DNA of 41,801 nt from Myxococcales bacterium (GTDB taxonomy: Bacteria; Myxococcota_A; Bradymonadia; REDH01), in contig CANMDT010000015.1 in NCBI GenBank assembly GCA_947496715.1, forward strand, positions 1 to 41,801. The letters are read 5' to 3'. The notes under the pieces were generated by a model. It was not told the origin of the DNA. It saw only the letters and a program-made list of their open reading frames with translations, and did no database searches. Of the stretch, positions 7,387-16,306 are shown in pieces. The translations under genes and the position numbers were made by a program. The first letter of the stretch is position 1. The number at the start of each line of letters is the position of its first letter.

Positions 7387-8220
7387 GTGTTCAGGCGAAT
7401 CTGTCAGAGTTGGGCGCTGGCGCTGCTGCTTTTGTGGCCGACGATCGGAGCCGCCGGCGCGCTCGAGCGCGACGAACGCGCGGCGCAACCGGCGCCGCCG
7501 ACCTCGCTCTCGGAGGCGGTGGAACGGTTTGTGCCTGGATTTGTTCCCGACGGCTCGTTCGGCAACGCGCGGCTGCTCAAGGGCGAGCACAAGGTCATAT
7601 CGCGGAATGTGATGGCGGGGGTGACCTATGCGCTGGTGGCCTTTTCGGAACGGTCGACCGATGTGGACGCCTATGTGATGGTGCAGCGCCTTTCGGGGTT
7701 GGAGAAGGTGGCGCAGGATCATGACGCGGATGGGTATCCCGTGGTGCTCTGGCGCGCGACCGAGTCGATTGTGGTGGAGTTTCATGTGGTGCAAGCGGGT
7801 GTGGGCGGCGACGTAGGCTGGGCCATCCTTCAAGACCCCGTAGGCTGGGCACAGGCCCGCCTGGCGCAGGATGAGGTGGAGGCGCGCTGGCTGGCGCTCT
7901 CCGCGCGTGCCTTCGCGCGTTGGCACGAGGCCGGCCGTGCAACGGAGTGGGCGGTTGCCGGCCCACAGTTGATAGAGTGGACGGTGCCGGTGAAGGCCGG
8001 TCGCTGCATGGGCATCGGTGCGGTGGGTTCTGCTTCGGTGTTGGGTCTCGATCTTCAGTTGCTGGATGAGTCGGCCTATGAGCGTTCGCGCGACACTCGG
8101 CCGGGGCCAGATGCAGCCGTGATGACCTGCGCGTCGCGCGACATGAGCGTGCTGGTGCGCGCGGCCGTGACGGCGGGCAACGGTCGGTTGAAGTTCTTCC
8201 AGGTAGAGCGAGGTTTCTGA
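7387..8220 (+). CDS. secreted protein of unknown function
   Basis: This protein of about 277 residues begins with a signal peptide (RRICQSWALALLLLWPTIGAAGA) without a lipobox, so it is predicted to be periplasmic or exported. The body has no motif I recognise. It contains segments such as FVPGFVPDGSFGNARLLKGE, YVMVQRLSGLEKVAQDHDADGYPVVLW and a C-terminal CASRDMSVLVRAAV, consistent with a small alpha/beta domain that forms mixed sheets. Only a few cysteines are visible. The GTG start is supported by GGAG six bases upstream. The gene ends one base before miaE (TGAGATG), so the two are co-transcribed and probably coupled, although an exported protein and a tRNA hydroxylase have no obvious functional link. 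It may be lineage-specific. Confidence 0.7.
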   Translation: MFRRICQSWALALLLLWPTIGAAGALERDERAAQPAPPTSLSEAVERFVPGFVPDGSFGNARLLKGEHKVISRNVMAGVTYALVAFSERSTDVDAYVMVQRLSGLEKVAQDHDADGYPVVLWRATESIVVEFHVVQAGVGGDVGWAILQDPVGWAQARLAQDEVEARWLALSARAFARWHEAGRATEWAVAGPQLIEWTVPVKAGRCMGIGAVGSASVLGLDLQLLDESAYERSRDTRPGPDAAVMTCASRDMSVLVRAAVTAGNGRLKFFQVERGF

Positions 8221-8221
8221 G

Positions 8222-8797
8222 ATGCTATCTCTGCAGCGTGTGACGAGCTCGAGTTACGTGACGATGTTCGAGGCCAATGTTCGGGCCATGCTGCTCGACC
8301 ACGCGCACTGCGAGAAGAAGGCTGCGTCGAGCGCGCTGAACATGATGTTCCGCTATCCCGACAGGCCGGAACTGGTCGCGGTCTGCGCCGACATCGTAGA
8401 GGAAGAGATCCAGCACTTTCGGCAGGTGTTGCAGATCATGCAGGCACGCGGCTGGCAGTACGGCCGGCAGATGCCGTCGAAGTATGGTGGTCGCCTCGCG
8501 GCGCATCTTCGGACAGCAGAGCCGCATGCGCTGCTCGATCGGTTGCTCATGTGTGCGCTCATCGAGGCCCGTTCCTGCGAGCGCTTTCAGCTGCTCGGCG
8601 CGGGCCTGAGCGACCCGGAGCTGGCTGCCTTCTACCAGGCCCTGTTTGAGTCGGAGGCGCGCCACTACGCTACCTACCTGAAGCTCGCGTTGACCTACTT
8701 CGACGAGGCCGAGGTTCGGGAGCGGCTGGCCTTCTATGCCGAGCAGGAGGCTGCCATCTGCGCGCTGGGTGAAGATGCACCACGGCTGCACGCCTAG
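8222..8797 (+). CDS. miaE: tRNA-(ms2io6A) hydroxylase MiaE
   Basis: This 191-residue protein has the diiron ferritin-like fold of MiaE, which hydroxylates the isopentenyl group of ms2i6A37 in tRNAs using O2. The metal-binding Glu/His pattern is visible in order: LDHAHCEKKAAS (residues 25-36), EEEIQHFRQV (about 60-69), IEARSCERFQLL (about 116-127) and ESEARHYATYLK (about 142-153). NMMFRYPDRPELV and MPSKYGGRL are further family marks. The length matches the short form of the family. It starts one base after the preceding stop. Presence of MiaE implies MiaA and MiaB elsewhere in the genome and an aerobic lifestyle. Confidence 0.92.
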   Translation: MLSLQRVTSSSYVTMFEANVRAMLLDHAHCEKKAASSALNMMFRYPDRPELVAVCADIVEEEIQHFRQVLQIMQARGWQYGRQMPSKYGGRLAAHLRTAEPHALLDRLLMCALIEARSCERFQLLGAGLSDPELAAFYQALFESEARHYATYLKLALTYFDEAEVRERLAFYAEQEAAICALGEDAPRLHA

Positions 8798-8823
8798 ACG
8801 GTGCAGAGAAGGTGTGTGACAAA

Positions 8824-8852
8824 TGGCGCGCACTATGCTACCGCGCACGCCA
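8824..8852. promoter_or_regulatory. imperfect inverted repeat upstream of TetR gene
   Basis: TGGCG (8824-8828) pairs with CGCCA (8848-8852), and inner CGC/GCG pair with a two-base bulge. It lies between miaE and the TetR-family gene and could be the regulator's own operator or a weak terminator after miaE. No T-run follows it. Confidence 0.25.
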
Positions 8853-8883
8853 GAAGTTGAAGTTCTGTGATTGAGGCTGCGCA

Positions 8884-9534
8884 GTGTCCGAGATGTTCGA
8901 GACGCGTCGAGGGACGGTGCCCAAGGGTCGCATCCTTGGCGAACTGACCGGTCGCCAGAAGGACCTTCTGGATGCAGCGGTGCGGGTGCTTGATCGCTCC
9001 GGCATCGACGGCGTGACGATGCGGACGCTGGCGCAGGAGAGCAACCTCTCTCCGATGGCGGCCTACAAGCACTATGAGAACCAGCGCGACCTCTACATCG
9101 CCATCTGGCGGTTCTGCATGGATGAGCTCCGTGGCCAGGTGATGGAACTTGCCCGCTCGTCGGGCGCCAGCACGCACGGTGCGCTGCGCGCCATCATGGG
9201 CCACTTCCTCTTCTTCGCGCGGGAGTACCCGCACCGTTTCAAGCTGCTGTTCGACCACGCGGTCATCAACGATGTCGGTTCGGCGTGGGAGATTGAGTCG
9301 CGCCGGTTGGAGCTCCGCGATGTGGTGCTGAGCATGATCATGGCCGGACAGCAGAACGGCCAGGTTCGCCGCGACCTGTCTCCGGAGGAGATGCTCGGCG
9401 TGGTGCTGGCGCTGGTGCATGGCGCGAGCAACATCTTCGTTTCGGGCAGGTTGTCGGATGTGACGACGGCCGGACCTGACGAGATGCGCGAGGCGATCTT
9501 GAACGCGGTGTCGGAGTATCTGGGCCCGCGCTAA
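8884..9534 (+). CDS. TetR/AcrR family transcriptional regulator
   Basis: This 216-residue regulator has an N-terminal TetR DNA-binding domain at about residues 22-80. The helix-turn-helix is VTMRTLAQESNLSPMAAYKHYENQRDLY, including the family hallmark of an aromatic Tyr-x-His-Tyr after the recognition helix. The C-terminal ligand domain (about 85-216) is all-helical and of no identifiable subfamily, with EYPHRFKLLFDHAV and VLALVHGASNIFVSGRL. The GTG start is preceded by GAGG with seven bases spacing; an ATG three codons later is the alternative. It could regulate itself, the miaE unit or a distant target. No efflux or degradation gene sits beside it to reveal the ligand. Confidence 0.88.
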   Translation: MSEMFETRRGTVPKGRILGELTGRQKDLLDAAVRVLDRSGIDGVTMRTLAQESNLSPMAAYKHYENQRDLYIAIWRFCMDELRGQVMELARSSGASTHGALRAIMGHFLFFAREYPHRFKLLFDHAVINDVGSAWEIESRRLELRDVVLSMIMAGQQNGQVRRDLSPEEMLGVVLALVHGASNIFVSGRLSDVTTAGPDEMREAILNAVSEYLGPR

Positions 9535-9571
9535 ACGCTGCGTTCTCTCGACCGCTCGTCGCTGCCTCGGA

Positions 9572-9625
9572 GCAGGCCCGCTCTACAGCCTGCCGCCGGA
9601 TCGGAGCGGGAGGCGCGAAGCAGGC
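9572..9625. terminator. overlapping inverted repeats between convergent TetR gene and rpsA
   Basis: GCAGGC (9572-9577) pairs with GCCTGC (9588-9593), which can instead pair with GCAGGC (9620-9625). CCCGCTC (9577-9583) pairs with GAGCGGG (9604-9610). The last hairpin on the plus strand is followed by CGTTT. This is one of two convergent junctions in the window with a spacer, so a bidirectional terminator is reasonable but unproven. Confidence 0.35.
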
Positions 9626-9633
9626 CGTTTGGG

Positions 9634-11322
9634 CTACTCGCCCGTGACCTTGGCGAGCGCGGCCGCCAGCGTACTCATGCTCATGTCGGCGTCGGCGTAG
9701 GACTTGGGCGTCTCGGCCTCGGCCTTGGCAGCGACGGCCTTCACGGAGAGGTCGAGGCGGCGGCGCAGGGCCTCCGACTTGATGACCATGCACTCCACCT
9801 CCTGTCCGATGCGGAGGGCGCTCCGGATGCTGTCAACGCGGTCGAGGCTTACCTCGGAGATATGCATGCGGCCCTCAAGGTCGGGTGCAATGCGGAGGTA
9901 GGCTGCATCCTTGTCGAAGCGGGTGACGGTCGCCTTGAGGACCGTTCCGACCTGCGTGAGGTCGCCGGCCTCGGTCCAGGGGTCTGCGGAGACCTGCTTG
10001 AGCCCGAGCTTGAGCCGGCGAGCGGCGAGGTCGACCGAGAGGACGCGGACCTCGAGGCTGTCGCCGATCTTGAAGGGGGCCACATCGGTCGGGCGGTCGG
10101 GACGGGCGGTCCAGGAGAGGTCCGAGATGTGGCAGAGGCCTTCCAGGCCCTCCTGCAGCTTCACGAAGAGGCCGTAGTCTTCGATGCGGGAGATGGTGCC
10201 GGTGACGAGTGCGCCCTCGGCCACGCTTTCGCCGAAGGAGGCGAGCGGGTCTGCTGAGCTCTGCTTGATGGAGAGCTTCACGCGCCGTGACGAGGCATCG
10301 ACGGAGAGGACCTTCACCTGCACCGACTGCCCCTCAGTGAGCTCGTCGGCGGGGTGCTGCAGACGCTTGCCCCAGGCGATCTCGGAGACATGGACGCTGC
10401 CTTCGACGCCATCGTCGAGCGTGATGAAGGCGAAGATATCGGAGAAGCGGGCGACGGTTCCCGAGAGGATGGCCCCGGGCTCGAAGCCGGCGAGTTTCTC
10501 CCGTGCGCCGGTCTCGAGGAGCGACTTGCGGCTGATGGAGACCTTGCCCTTTTCGACGTCGACCGCGCGGATGACGGCGTCGATGTGGTCGCCCACCCGG
10601 AGGAGGCTATTGAGGTCTTCGACATGCTCGAGCGAAGCATCTGAGATGTGAAGCAGCGCGTCGACGCCGCCAATGTCGACGAAGGCGCCGAAGGCAACGA
10701 TGGAGCGGACGACGCCGGTGACCGGAGTGCCTTCGGTCAGCGAGGCGAGGATGGCTGCGCGGTCTGTGGAGCGGTCGGCGTCGGCGAAGCGGCGCCTGGA
10801 GATCATGATCTGGGCGCGCTCGGGATCGAACTCTGTGACTTCGAAGCGGAACTTGCGCCCGACGGCCTCGTGGGCGGCCTCGTTGCGGATGCCGGACTCA
10901 CGGTAGGGCAGGAGGAGGCGTGTGCCGTCGGCCTCGATGCCGAAGCCGCCGCGAAGGACGATCTGCACGGTGCCCTCGAGCTCGGCGTGGCTGTTGGCAC
11001 GCTCTGCCCAGCGGTCGAAGGCCGCGATGGACTGGGCCTTGGCGATGGAGAGGGTGGCGCTGGTGCTGCTGAGGGTCTCGATGATGGCGTCGACGCGGTC
11101 ACCGACAACGGGTGTCGCAAAGCCGGGCGCGGCAGCTGCGGAGGCGGCGCAGGTGGCTGCAAGGCCGCTGTCGAGCGATAGGGTGAGACCAGCCGAATTG
11201 GCCGCGGTGACGGTGGCGGAGACAATGTCGCCGGCGCCGAGAGTGTCTGCGGGGGCCTCGAGCGGTGCGCCGAGGAGGGCACTGAGGTCTGCGTCGAGGA
11301 GGGAGAGAGCTTGCTCAGACAT
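9634..11322 (-). CDS. rpsA: 30S ribosomal protein S1 (six S1 domains)
   Basis: This 562-residue protein has six S1 RNA-binding OB folds at about residues 30-96, 113-177, 198-267, 284-354, 370-443 and 457-528. Domains 3 to 6 are canonical (GVVRSIVAFGAFVDIGGVDALLHISD, 203-228; IEDYGLFVKLQEGLEGLCHI, 380-399). Domain 1 lacks the usual GFVDVG and HIS elements and is unusually Ala/Ser-rich. S1 binds mRNA leaders at the ribosome and is essential in most Gram-negatives. A C-terminal tail of about 35 residues follows the last domain. There is no strong Shine-Dalgarno (only GGTG) before the ATG, which fits the weak, self-regulated leader known for rpsA in gamma-proteobacteria (inference). A TTGACG (11386-11391, minus strand) could be its -35 element. 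Confidence 0.88.
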   Translation of the reverse strand: MSEQALSLLDADLSALLGAPLEAPADTLGAGDIVSATVTAANSAGLTLSLDSGLAATCAASAAAAPGFATPVVGDRVDAIIETLSSTSATLSIAKAQSIAAFDRWAERANSHAELEGTVQIVLRGGFGIEADGTRLLLPYRESGIRNEAAHEAVGRKFRFEVTEFDPERAQIMISRRRFADADRSTDRAAILASLTEGTPVTGVVRSIVAFGAFVDIGGVDALLHISDASLEHVEDLNSLLRVGDHIDAVIRAVDVEKGKVSISRKSLLETGAREKLAGFEPGAILSGTVARFSDIFAFITLDDGVEGSVHVSEIAWGKRLQHPADELTEGQSVQVKVLSVDASSRRVKLSIKQSSADPLASFGESVAEGALVTGTISRIEDYGLFVKLQEGLEGLCHISDLSWTARPDRPTDVAPFKIGDSLEVRVLSVDLAARRLKLGLKQVSADPWTEAGDLTQVGTVLKATVTRFDKDAAYLRIAPDLEGRMHISEVSLDRVDSIRSALRIGQEVECMVIKSEALRRRLDLSVKAVAAKAEAETPKSYADADMSMSTLAAALAKVTGE

Positions 11323-11385
11323 GTGTCACCACGAGGTTGTTGGCCGCATGCGCGGGCGCGTGTTCTTCGCAAGGTCGGCGCGCCC

Positions 11386-11391
11386 CGTCAA
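11386..11391 (-). promoter_or_regulatory. possible -35 element for rpsA
   Basis: The minus strand reads TTGACG, 64 bases before the rpsA ATG, with GAAGAA 17 bases downstream in place of a good -10. Only the -35 match is convincing. Confidence 0.2.
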
Positions 11392-11474
11392 CCGTTGCGG
11401 GCTGCATTGGGGTGTTGGAGCGTGCGTAAAGTGGCTGTGGTTTCGGGCTTGCACTGAATGTGGAAGCCGCGAAG

Positions 11475-12380
11475 ATGTTGGTTATGCGAAGCGTTCACTG
11501 TTTCATCCTGCTGGTTGCCGTTGCTGCAGTGGTGTTTGCCGCTTGCGACGAAGCCGACGCTCCGGTCGTGGGAGAGGCGTCTCGGTCTGTCGAGGCGGTT
11601 TGCGAGCGGTGGCTCGCGGTGGAGCGGGGCGGCGATGGTGCATCGGCTGGGTTGGGTGTTCCGGACGCGTGCGACGATGTGGCCACGGACGCCGCAGAGG
11701 TAGGTGCGGCGCTTGCGCGGCTGAATGCATCGCGGTGGCTCGCTGGTGTGGCAGAGGTGGGGACGCTGGCGGCGCATCAGCGGCTGGCAGAGCAGGTCGC
11801 GCTGATGATGGCCCGCAATCGGAGCGTTGCGCCGGTGCCCGAGCGGAGCTGGGCCTGCTACACGGAGGAGACGGGCACGGCCTACCGTTGGACGAGCCAC
11901 GCATTGGGGGTGACCAGCGTGTCGCAGGCGGTGTCGCTGTTTGTGGATGCGCCCGACGACACGACGCTGTCGAACCGAATGTGGATGCTTGATCCTGTGC
12001 TGGACGGCGTGGGTTTGGCGCGGGTCGGGGACGCGGCTGCGGTCTATGTGCGGGGCTATGTGCCGCGGCCGTCGCCGCCGTTCGTAGCCTATCCGGGGCC
12101 TGGGCCGTTTCCGGCCACCTGGCTTCCGCGGCTCTGGTCGTTTGCGGCGACGGCCTCGCTCGAGGGGGCGGAGGTTGTGGTAACCGATGCGTCGAGCGGG
12201 CTGGTGGTCCCCTTCTCGAGCTACCTCGCGCAGGTGGGCGGAGAGGGGAGTTGGGCCTCGCTGGCGCTGGTGCCCGAGGCTCCGACTCCGCCGGGCGGGT
12301 ATCTCGTGTCTGTGACGACGATGGGCGGGCGCTGGGCCTACGCGTTGCGCGTCGTGGATTGCGCGGCAGAGGCGCTCTAG
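11475..12380 (+). CDS. lipoprotein with CAP/SCP-like domain
   Basis: This protein of about 301 residues has a signal peptide ending VVFAAC, so it is a probable lipoprotein although the lipobox is non-ideal (Phe at -3). The middle region resembles a bacterial CAP domain: ALARLNASRWLAGVAEV, LAAHQRLAEQVALMMARN, SWACYTEETG, VSLFVDAPDDTTLSNRMWML. The C-terminal part (FVAYPGPGPFPATWLPRLWSF, then GGYLVSVTTMGGRWAYALRVVDC) matches the beta domain often following CAP domains in secreted bacterial proteins. The histidines typical of CAP pockets appear replaced (NRMWMLDP where HRRWILNP is usual), so it is probably a non-catalytic variant. In-frame starts at 11460 (GTG) and 11484 (ATG) are alternatives. 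Its stop interlocks with that of the convergent methyltransferase gene. The domain call comes from pattern similarity only. Confidence 0.6.
   Translation: MLVMRSVHCFILLVAVAAVVFAACDEADAPVVGEASRSVEAVCERWLAVERGGDGASAGLGVPDACDDVATDAAEVGAALARLNASRWLAGVAEVGTLAAHQRLAEQVALMMARNRSVAPVPERSWACYTEETGTAYRWTSHALGVTSVSQAVSLFVDAPDDTTLSNRMWMLDPVLDGVGLARVGDAAAVYVRGYVPRPSPPFVAYPGPGPFPATWLPRLWSFAATASLEGAEVVVTDASSGLVVPFSSYLAQVGGEGSWASLALVPEAPTPPGGYLVSVTTMGGRWAYALRVVDCAAEAL
12377..12380. other. interlocked convergent stop codons (CTAG)
   Basis: The CAP-like lipoprotein gene ends TAG at 12378-12380 and the methyltransferase gene ends on the complement of 12377-12379. This is the same four-base CTAG overlap. Confidence 0.95.
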
Positions 12381-13765
12381 CGGGAGCGCTTCTTGGTACG
12401 GTTGGTCGGCGGCCGGTTGGTCGGCTTGCTGCGCTGCACCGACTGCTTGGGTGCTGCATTGGGGTCGGGGCGGCCCGTCTCGTGGGTTCCCGCGCGTCGG
12501 TTGTCTGACTTGGCCGGTCTGGCCTTGGGCGCCTCTTTGCCCCAAGGCTTGCTGGGCGCCTCTGCTGCGGCGGCTGCGGCGGCTGCGGAGTGCTTGCCCG
12601 AGGGCTTGGGGGCCGGCTTGAAGACAGGCTTGGCAGGCTTGGGCGGCCGTGCGTTCGGGCGGGGCTCCATGGTCGCGGAGGGCTCTTCGAAGCCCTTCTC
12701 GCGACGGGAGAGCGTGTGGTTCTTCCGGCCGGGCGAGGTGCCTGCGACGCGGGGTCGGAGGAGGGCCGTCTTGAGGTGGGGCTTGCCCTGGGGGCCGGGG
12801 AAGTCGATGGCCGCGGACCACTGCTTCTCGAGCCAGTAGTCCCAGTCGCGTGAGACGCCGACCACGAGGGAGCGGAAGGCGTCGTGGCTCAAGTCTGCAT
12901 AGTTGGTGGAGACGAAGAGTTCGCCATCCTTGGCGAGCAGATCGAGCGCTTTTTCGAGGAGCCAGCCGAAGTCGCGGCGGAGGGTGAAGGTGCGGGCGCG
13001 TCCGCTCTTGCCCTGGCTATGAACCGGCGGGTCGAGGATGATGGCATCCCACCTGTCGCCGCTCTCGGCGGCCTCGGCCATGAAGCCGAATACGTCGCCG
13101 TGGACGAAGCGGTCGCGGGCGGGGTTGAGGCCGCCCAGTTCGTAGTTCTCCTGGCCCCAGAGCAACGCCCGCTTGGAGCTGTCGACATGGGTGACCTGGT
13201 TGCCGCGGGTGAGCATGACGCCGAAGCCGCAGGTGTAGGAGAAGAGGTTGAGGACGCGGCGGTCGTTCCAGCGCTCGGCGAGCGCGGCACGGGGGGCGCG
13301 CATGTCGAGGAAGAGGCCGGGGGCGAAGGGCTCGAGCGGGCGGATGGAGAAGCTGCGTCCGGACTCCTTTGCGACCACCCGCTTGGGGGTTTCGCCGAGC
13401 CCTTCGCGGCGGGCGATCGACTCCCAGCGGAGTTCGGCCTCGGCGTCGCGTTCGGCCCGCTCTTTGCGGCCGATGTCGAGCATCATGCGCAGCCAGGAGA
13501 GGCCCGCTGCGGCGAGCGCGGCTCCGATGGCTCGGGCAGCGTCGTCGTTCATCCAGGCGGCATCGCGGAGGTGAATGACGGCGCCGTCGGCGAAGCGGTC
13601 GATGAAGAGGTGGGGCAGGCCGTCGCCTTCGCCGTGCACGAGGCGGTAGGCGTTGGTCTCCGGGTCGGCCGCGAGGGGCGCCCTGTTTCGGAGTGCGGTA
13701 GCGAGGCGCTCGCGGATGAGATCGGCGGCGGGGAGGGCGAAAGCGGGTCGGATGTCAGAGGCCAT
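12377..13765 (-). CDS. RlmI-like class I SAM-dependent rRNA methyltransferase without PUA domain, with basic tail
   Basis: This 462-residue protein shows the m5C methyltransferase core of the RlmI/RlmK group. Landmarks are [20 protein letters not shown] (37-56), PGLFLDMR (149-156), SAM motif [14 protein letters not shown] (171-183), motif [10 protein letters not shown] (243-250) and a further STNYADLS element. Family members begin with a PUA domain of about 80 residues. Here the protein starts directly at the linker, and the mnmG gene occupies the upstream DNA, so the PUA module is absent. From about residue 340 to the end there is a low-complexity tail of roughly 120 residues rich in Pro, Lys, Arg and Ala (ending TNRTKKRSR), likely disordered and RNA-binding. 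The start overlaps the mnmG stop by 11 bases. The likely target is rRNA cytosine; the exact site is unknown. Confidence 0.82.
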   Translation of the reverse strand: MASDIRPAFALPAADLIRERLATALRNRAPLAADPETNAYRLVHGEGDGLPHLFIDRFADGAVIHLRDAAWMNDDAARAIGAALAAAGLSWLRMMLDIGRKERAERDAEAELRWESIARREGLGETPKRVVAKESGRSFSIRPLEPFAPGLFLDMRAPRAALAERWNDRRVLNLFSYTCGFGVMLTRGNQVTHVDSSKRALLWGQENYELGGLNPARDRFVHGDVFGFMAEAAESGDRWDAIILDPPVHSQGKSGRARTFTLRRDFGWLLEKALDLLAKDGELFVSTNYADLSHDAFRSLVVGVSRDWDYWLEKQWSAAIDFPGPQGKPHLKTALLRPRVAGTSPGRKNHTLSRREKGFEEPSATMEPRPNARPPKPAKPVFKPAPKPSGKHSAAAAAAAAEAPSKPWGKEAPKARPAKSDNRRAGTHETGRPDPNAAPKQSVQRSKPTNRPPTNRTKKRSR

Positions 13766-15671
13766 GGGCGCCCTCTACTCGACCTTCGCCTCCGCGTCGA
13801 AGCCACATCCAAAGATTGGTGATTGCCGCCGGTGTGACGCCCTGAATGCGACCTGCTTGGCCGAGCGAATGAGGCCGAACACGGATGAGTTTTTCGCGCA
13901 CCTCGCTCGAGAGTCCGGGGACGGTGGCGTAGTCGAGGTCTGCGGGGATGAGGACGCGGTCGGTGTTGGCGAGCGAGGCCGCCTGGGCCGTCTGGCGCCC
14001 GAGGTAGCCGCTGTAGCGGGCGACCACTTCGACGCACTCGGCGATGTCGTCGGGGAGCCTGTCGAGTCCGTGGCCGGGCAGGAGCGCAGCGAGTCCGCTG
14101 ACGCTCGTATCGGGACGGTTGAGGAGTGCCTGAGCGGTGACGCTCTTGTCGAGGGCGCCCCAGCCGAGCTCGGCGAGAATGGCCTTGTTGGCGTCGCTCG
14201 GGTCGATCTGGGCGTTCTCGATGAGGTGGACGCAGCGATCGATCTCGGCCTTCTTGGTCTGCATCTTTGCGAGCGCCCAATCGGGGAGCAGGCCGATGCT
14301 GTTTCCGATGGGCGAGAGGCGCTGGTCGGCGTTGTCTTCGCGGAGCAGGAGGCGGAACTCGGCGCGTGAGGTGAACATGCGGTAGGGTTCGGAGGCGCCC
14401 TTGGTGACGAGGTCGTCGATGAGGACGCCGATGTAGGCCTGGTCGCGGCCGAGCACGATGGCGCTGCTTTCGGCGATGGCGCGGGCGGCGTTGATGCCTG
14501 CCATGAGCCCTTGCGCCGCGGCCTCTTCGTAGCCGGAGGTGCCGTTGATCTGGCCCGCCAGATAGAGGCCGGGCAGGGCGCGGAGTTCGAGGGTGGGGTC
14601 GAGCTGTTGCGGGTTCACGAAGTCGTACTCGACGGCGTAGCCGGGCCGCATGATCTCGGCCCGTTCGAGGCCCGGGATGGAGCGGACCATCGCGAGCTGG
14701 ATGTCGTAGGGGAGCGAGGTGGAGATGCCGTTGGGGTAGACCTCGTGGGTCGAGAGCCCCTGCGGTTCGAGGAAGATGTGGTGGCTGGTCTTGTCTGCGA
14801 AGCGGACAACCTTGTCTTCCACGCTGGGGCAGTAGCGGGGCCCGAGCCCTTCGATGAGGCCGGTATACATGGGCGAGCGGTCGAGACCCGAGCGGATGAT
14901 GTCGTGGGTCGCTTCGGTGGTGCGGGTGAGGTAGCAGCTCACCTGCGGGAGGACCGGCTCGTCGTGATAGTAGGAGAAGCGGCGGAGCTGCTCGTCGCCA
15001 GGCTGCGGCTCCAGCGAGGCCCAGTCGATGGTACGGCCGTCGAGTCGAGGGGTGGTTCCGGTCTTGAGGCGGCCCACATCGAGTTGCAGCGCGCGGAGCT
15101 GGTCGGCGAGGCCGTAGGAGGCCTTGTCGCCGGCGCGGCCACCTTTGAAGTTCTCGAGGCCCACGTGGCAAAGGCCGCGGAGGAAGGTGCCGGTGGTGAG
15201 GATGACAGCGCGCGCTGTGTAGCCGTTGCCGAGCCCGTCTTCGACGCCGCGGCAGACCTCGCGGCCGTTCTCGGTCTCGAGGAGGAGTCGCTCGACGGTG
15301 CCCTGTTTGATGTCGAGGTTGGGGACCGCCATGAGGAAGCGCTGCATCTCGGTGCGGTAGACCTGCATGTCGGCCTGGGCACGCGAGGAGCGGACGGCGG
15401 GGCCCTTCTTGGTGTTGAGGTGTTTGAAGTGGATGGAGGCGCGGTCGGCGAGGCGGCCCATGATGCCGCCCATGGCGTCGATTTCGCGGACCAGCTGCCC
15501 CTTGGCCTGACCGCCGATGGCGGGGTTGCAGGACATGTGGCCGATGGTGTCGATGTTCATCGTCAGCAGGAGCGTTCGGCAGCCCATGATGGCGAGTGCG
15601 TGCGCTGCTTCGCAGCCGGCGTGGCCGCCGCCAACGACGATGGCGTCGTATCGGGTGGGGTTGTGGAACAT
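13755..15671 (-). CDS. mnmG: tRNA uridine-5-carboxymethylaminomethyl(34) synthesis enzyme MnmG
   Basis: This 638-residue FAD protein matches MnmG/GidA end to end. Motifs are the Rossmann motif [18 protein letters not shown] (9-26), then [39 protein letters not shown], the C-terminal FAD loop [20 protein letters not shown], and the helical tail with [12 protein letters not shown]. With MnmE it installs cmnm5 at wobble U34 of several tRNAs using methylene-THF and FADH2. The start at 15671 gives the standard N-terminus; the open frame extends further upstream without conservation. There is no clear Shine-Dalgarno. It lies 67 bases after the ybjN-like gene and overlaps the methyltransferase gene, forming a three-gene unit. 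mnmE is not in view. Confidence 0.96.
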   Translation of the reverse strand: MFHNPTRYDAIVVGGGHAGCEAAHALAIMGCRTLLLTMNIDTIGHMSCNPAIGGQAKGQLVREIDAMGGIMGRLADRASIHFKHLNTKKGPAVRSSRAQADMQVYRTEMQRFLMAVPNLDIKQGTVERLLLETENGREVCRGVEDGLGNGYTARAVILTTGTFLRGLCHVGLENFKGGRAGDKASYGLADQLRALQLDVGRLKTGTTPRLDGRTIDWASLEPQPGDEQLRRFSYYHDEPVLPQVSCYLTRTTEATHDIIRSGLDRSPMYTGLIEGLGPRYCPSVEDKVVRFADKTSHHIFLEPQGLSTHEVYPNGISTSLPYDIQLAMVRSIPGLERAEIMRPGYAVEYDFVNPQQLDPTLELRALPGLYLAGQINGTSGYEEAAAQGLMAGINAARAIAESSAIVLGRDQAYIGVLIDDLVTKGASEPYRMFTSRAEFRLLLREDNADQRLSPIGNSIGLLPDWALAKMQTKKAEIDRCVHLIENAQIDPSDANKAILAELGWGALDKSVTAQALLNRPDTSVSGLAALLPGHGLDRLPDDIAECVEVVARYSGYLGRQTAQAASLANTDRVLIPADLDYATVPGLSSEVREKLIRVRPHSLGQAGRIQGVTPAAITNLWMWLRRGGEGRVEGAHGL

Positions 15672-15738
15672 GGTGGAGCGCGGCCCGTTGAGGTGGGAGA
15701 GGCGACTAGTCGTCGGGCCGCGCGAAGGGAAGGGCGGG

Positions 15739-16164
15739 TCAGTCGAGGATGCCGTCGGTGTCGAAGCGACGGATGTCGACGTCGACGAACTCCACAAAGC
15801 CGGCGAGGAGGCTGAGGAGAGTGTGGCGCGCAATGACCTGACCATCATGGAGCGGGATTTCGCGGTCGACGCAGAGATACCATTCATGCCCCGCATCTCG
15901 CTTCTCGTCGACCGACGCGCGGGTCATGACGGAGACGCGGTTGATGCGGTTGCAGAACTTGAGGACGGCGAGCTTCTGCCGGTCGGTCCAGAAGGGCGCG
16001 ACGAAGCGTAGGACGCGCTGGTCCTGGCAGGGTTGCAGGAGGATGATGCCGGGCCGGAGGAGCACGACATGTTCGTCGTCGATACGGGCGTCGTGACCTG
16101 CCTCCTGCGCCAGTTCGAGGAGGGCTTCGGGCGTAAGTTCGTCGAGGGTGAAGTGCTGCTGCAT
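15739..16164 (-). CDS. YbjN domain-containing protein
   Basis: This 141-residue cytoplasmic protein resembles the YbjN family (type III chaperone-like fold). Recognisable parts are an N-terminal [18 protein letters not shown] helix, [25 protein letters not shown] in the middle and a conserved ASVDEK with [10 protein letters not shown]. The C-terminal helix is [14 protein letters not shown]. YbjN proteins are described as putative regulators or chaperone-like proteins; no enzyme activity is known. The start is supported by AAGGA shortly upstream. It leads the ybjN-mnmG-methyltransferase unit and is divergent from the PAP2 gene. Confidence 0.65.
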   Translation of the reverse strand: MQQHFTLDELTPEALLELAQEAGHDARIDDEHVVLLRPGIILLQPCQDQRVLRFVAPFWTDRQKLAVLKFCNRINRVSVMTRASVDEKRDAGHEWYLCVDREIPLHDGQVIARHTLLSLLAGFVEFVDVDIRRFDTDGILD

Positions 16165-16306
16165 GGGTCCTTCGAGGGTGCTGCGAGGGGATTCTCGCGG
16201 GGCACATGAAGGTAGACACGGAGGGGCTTTCGGCGAGTCAATTCATGATGTTTTTCAGTTGTCTGTGGTGATTTTTTTGACGCCAACATCGGCACGTTCC
16301 CCACGT

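Noticed and set aside
13549-15171. 540-codon minus-strand frame overlapping mnmG
   Set aside because: Arg/Pro/His-rich translation in another frame of mnmG; no homology recognised.
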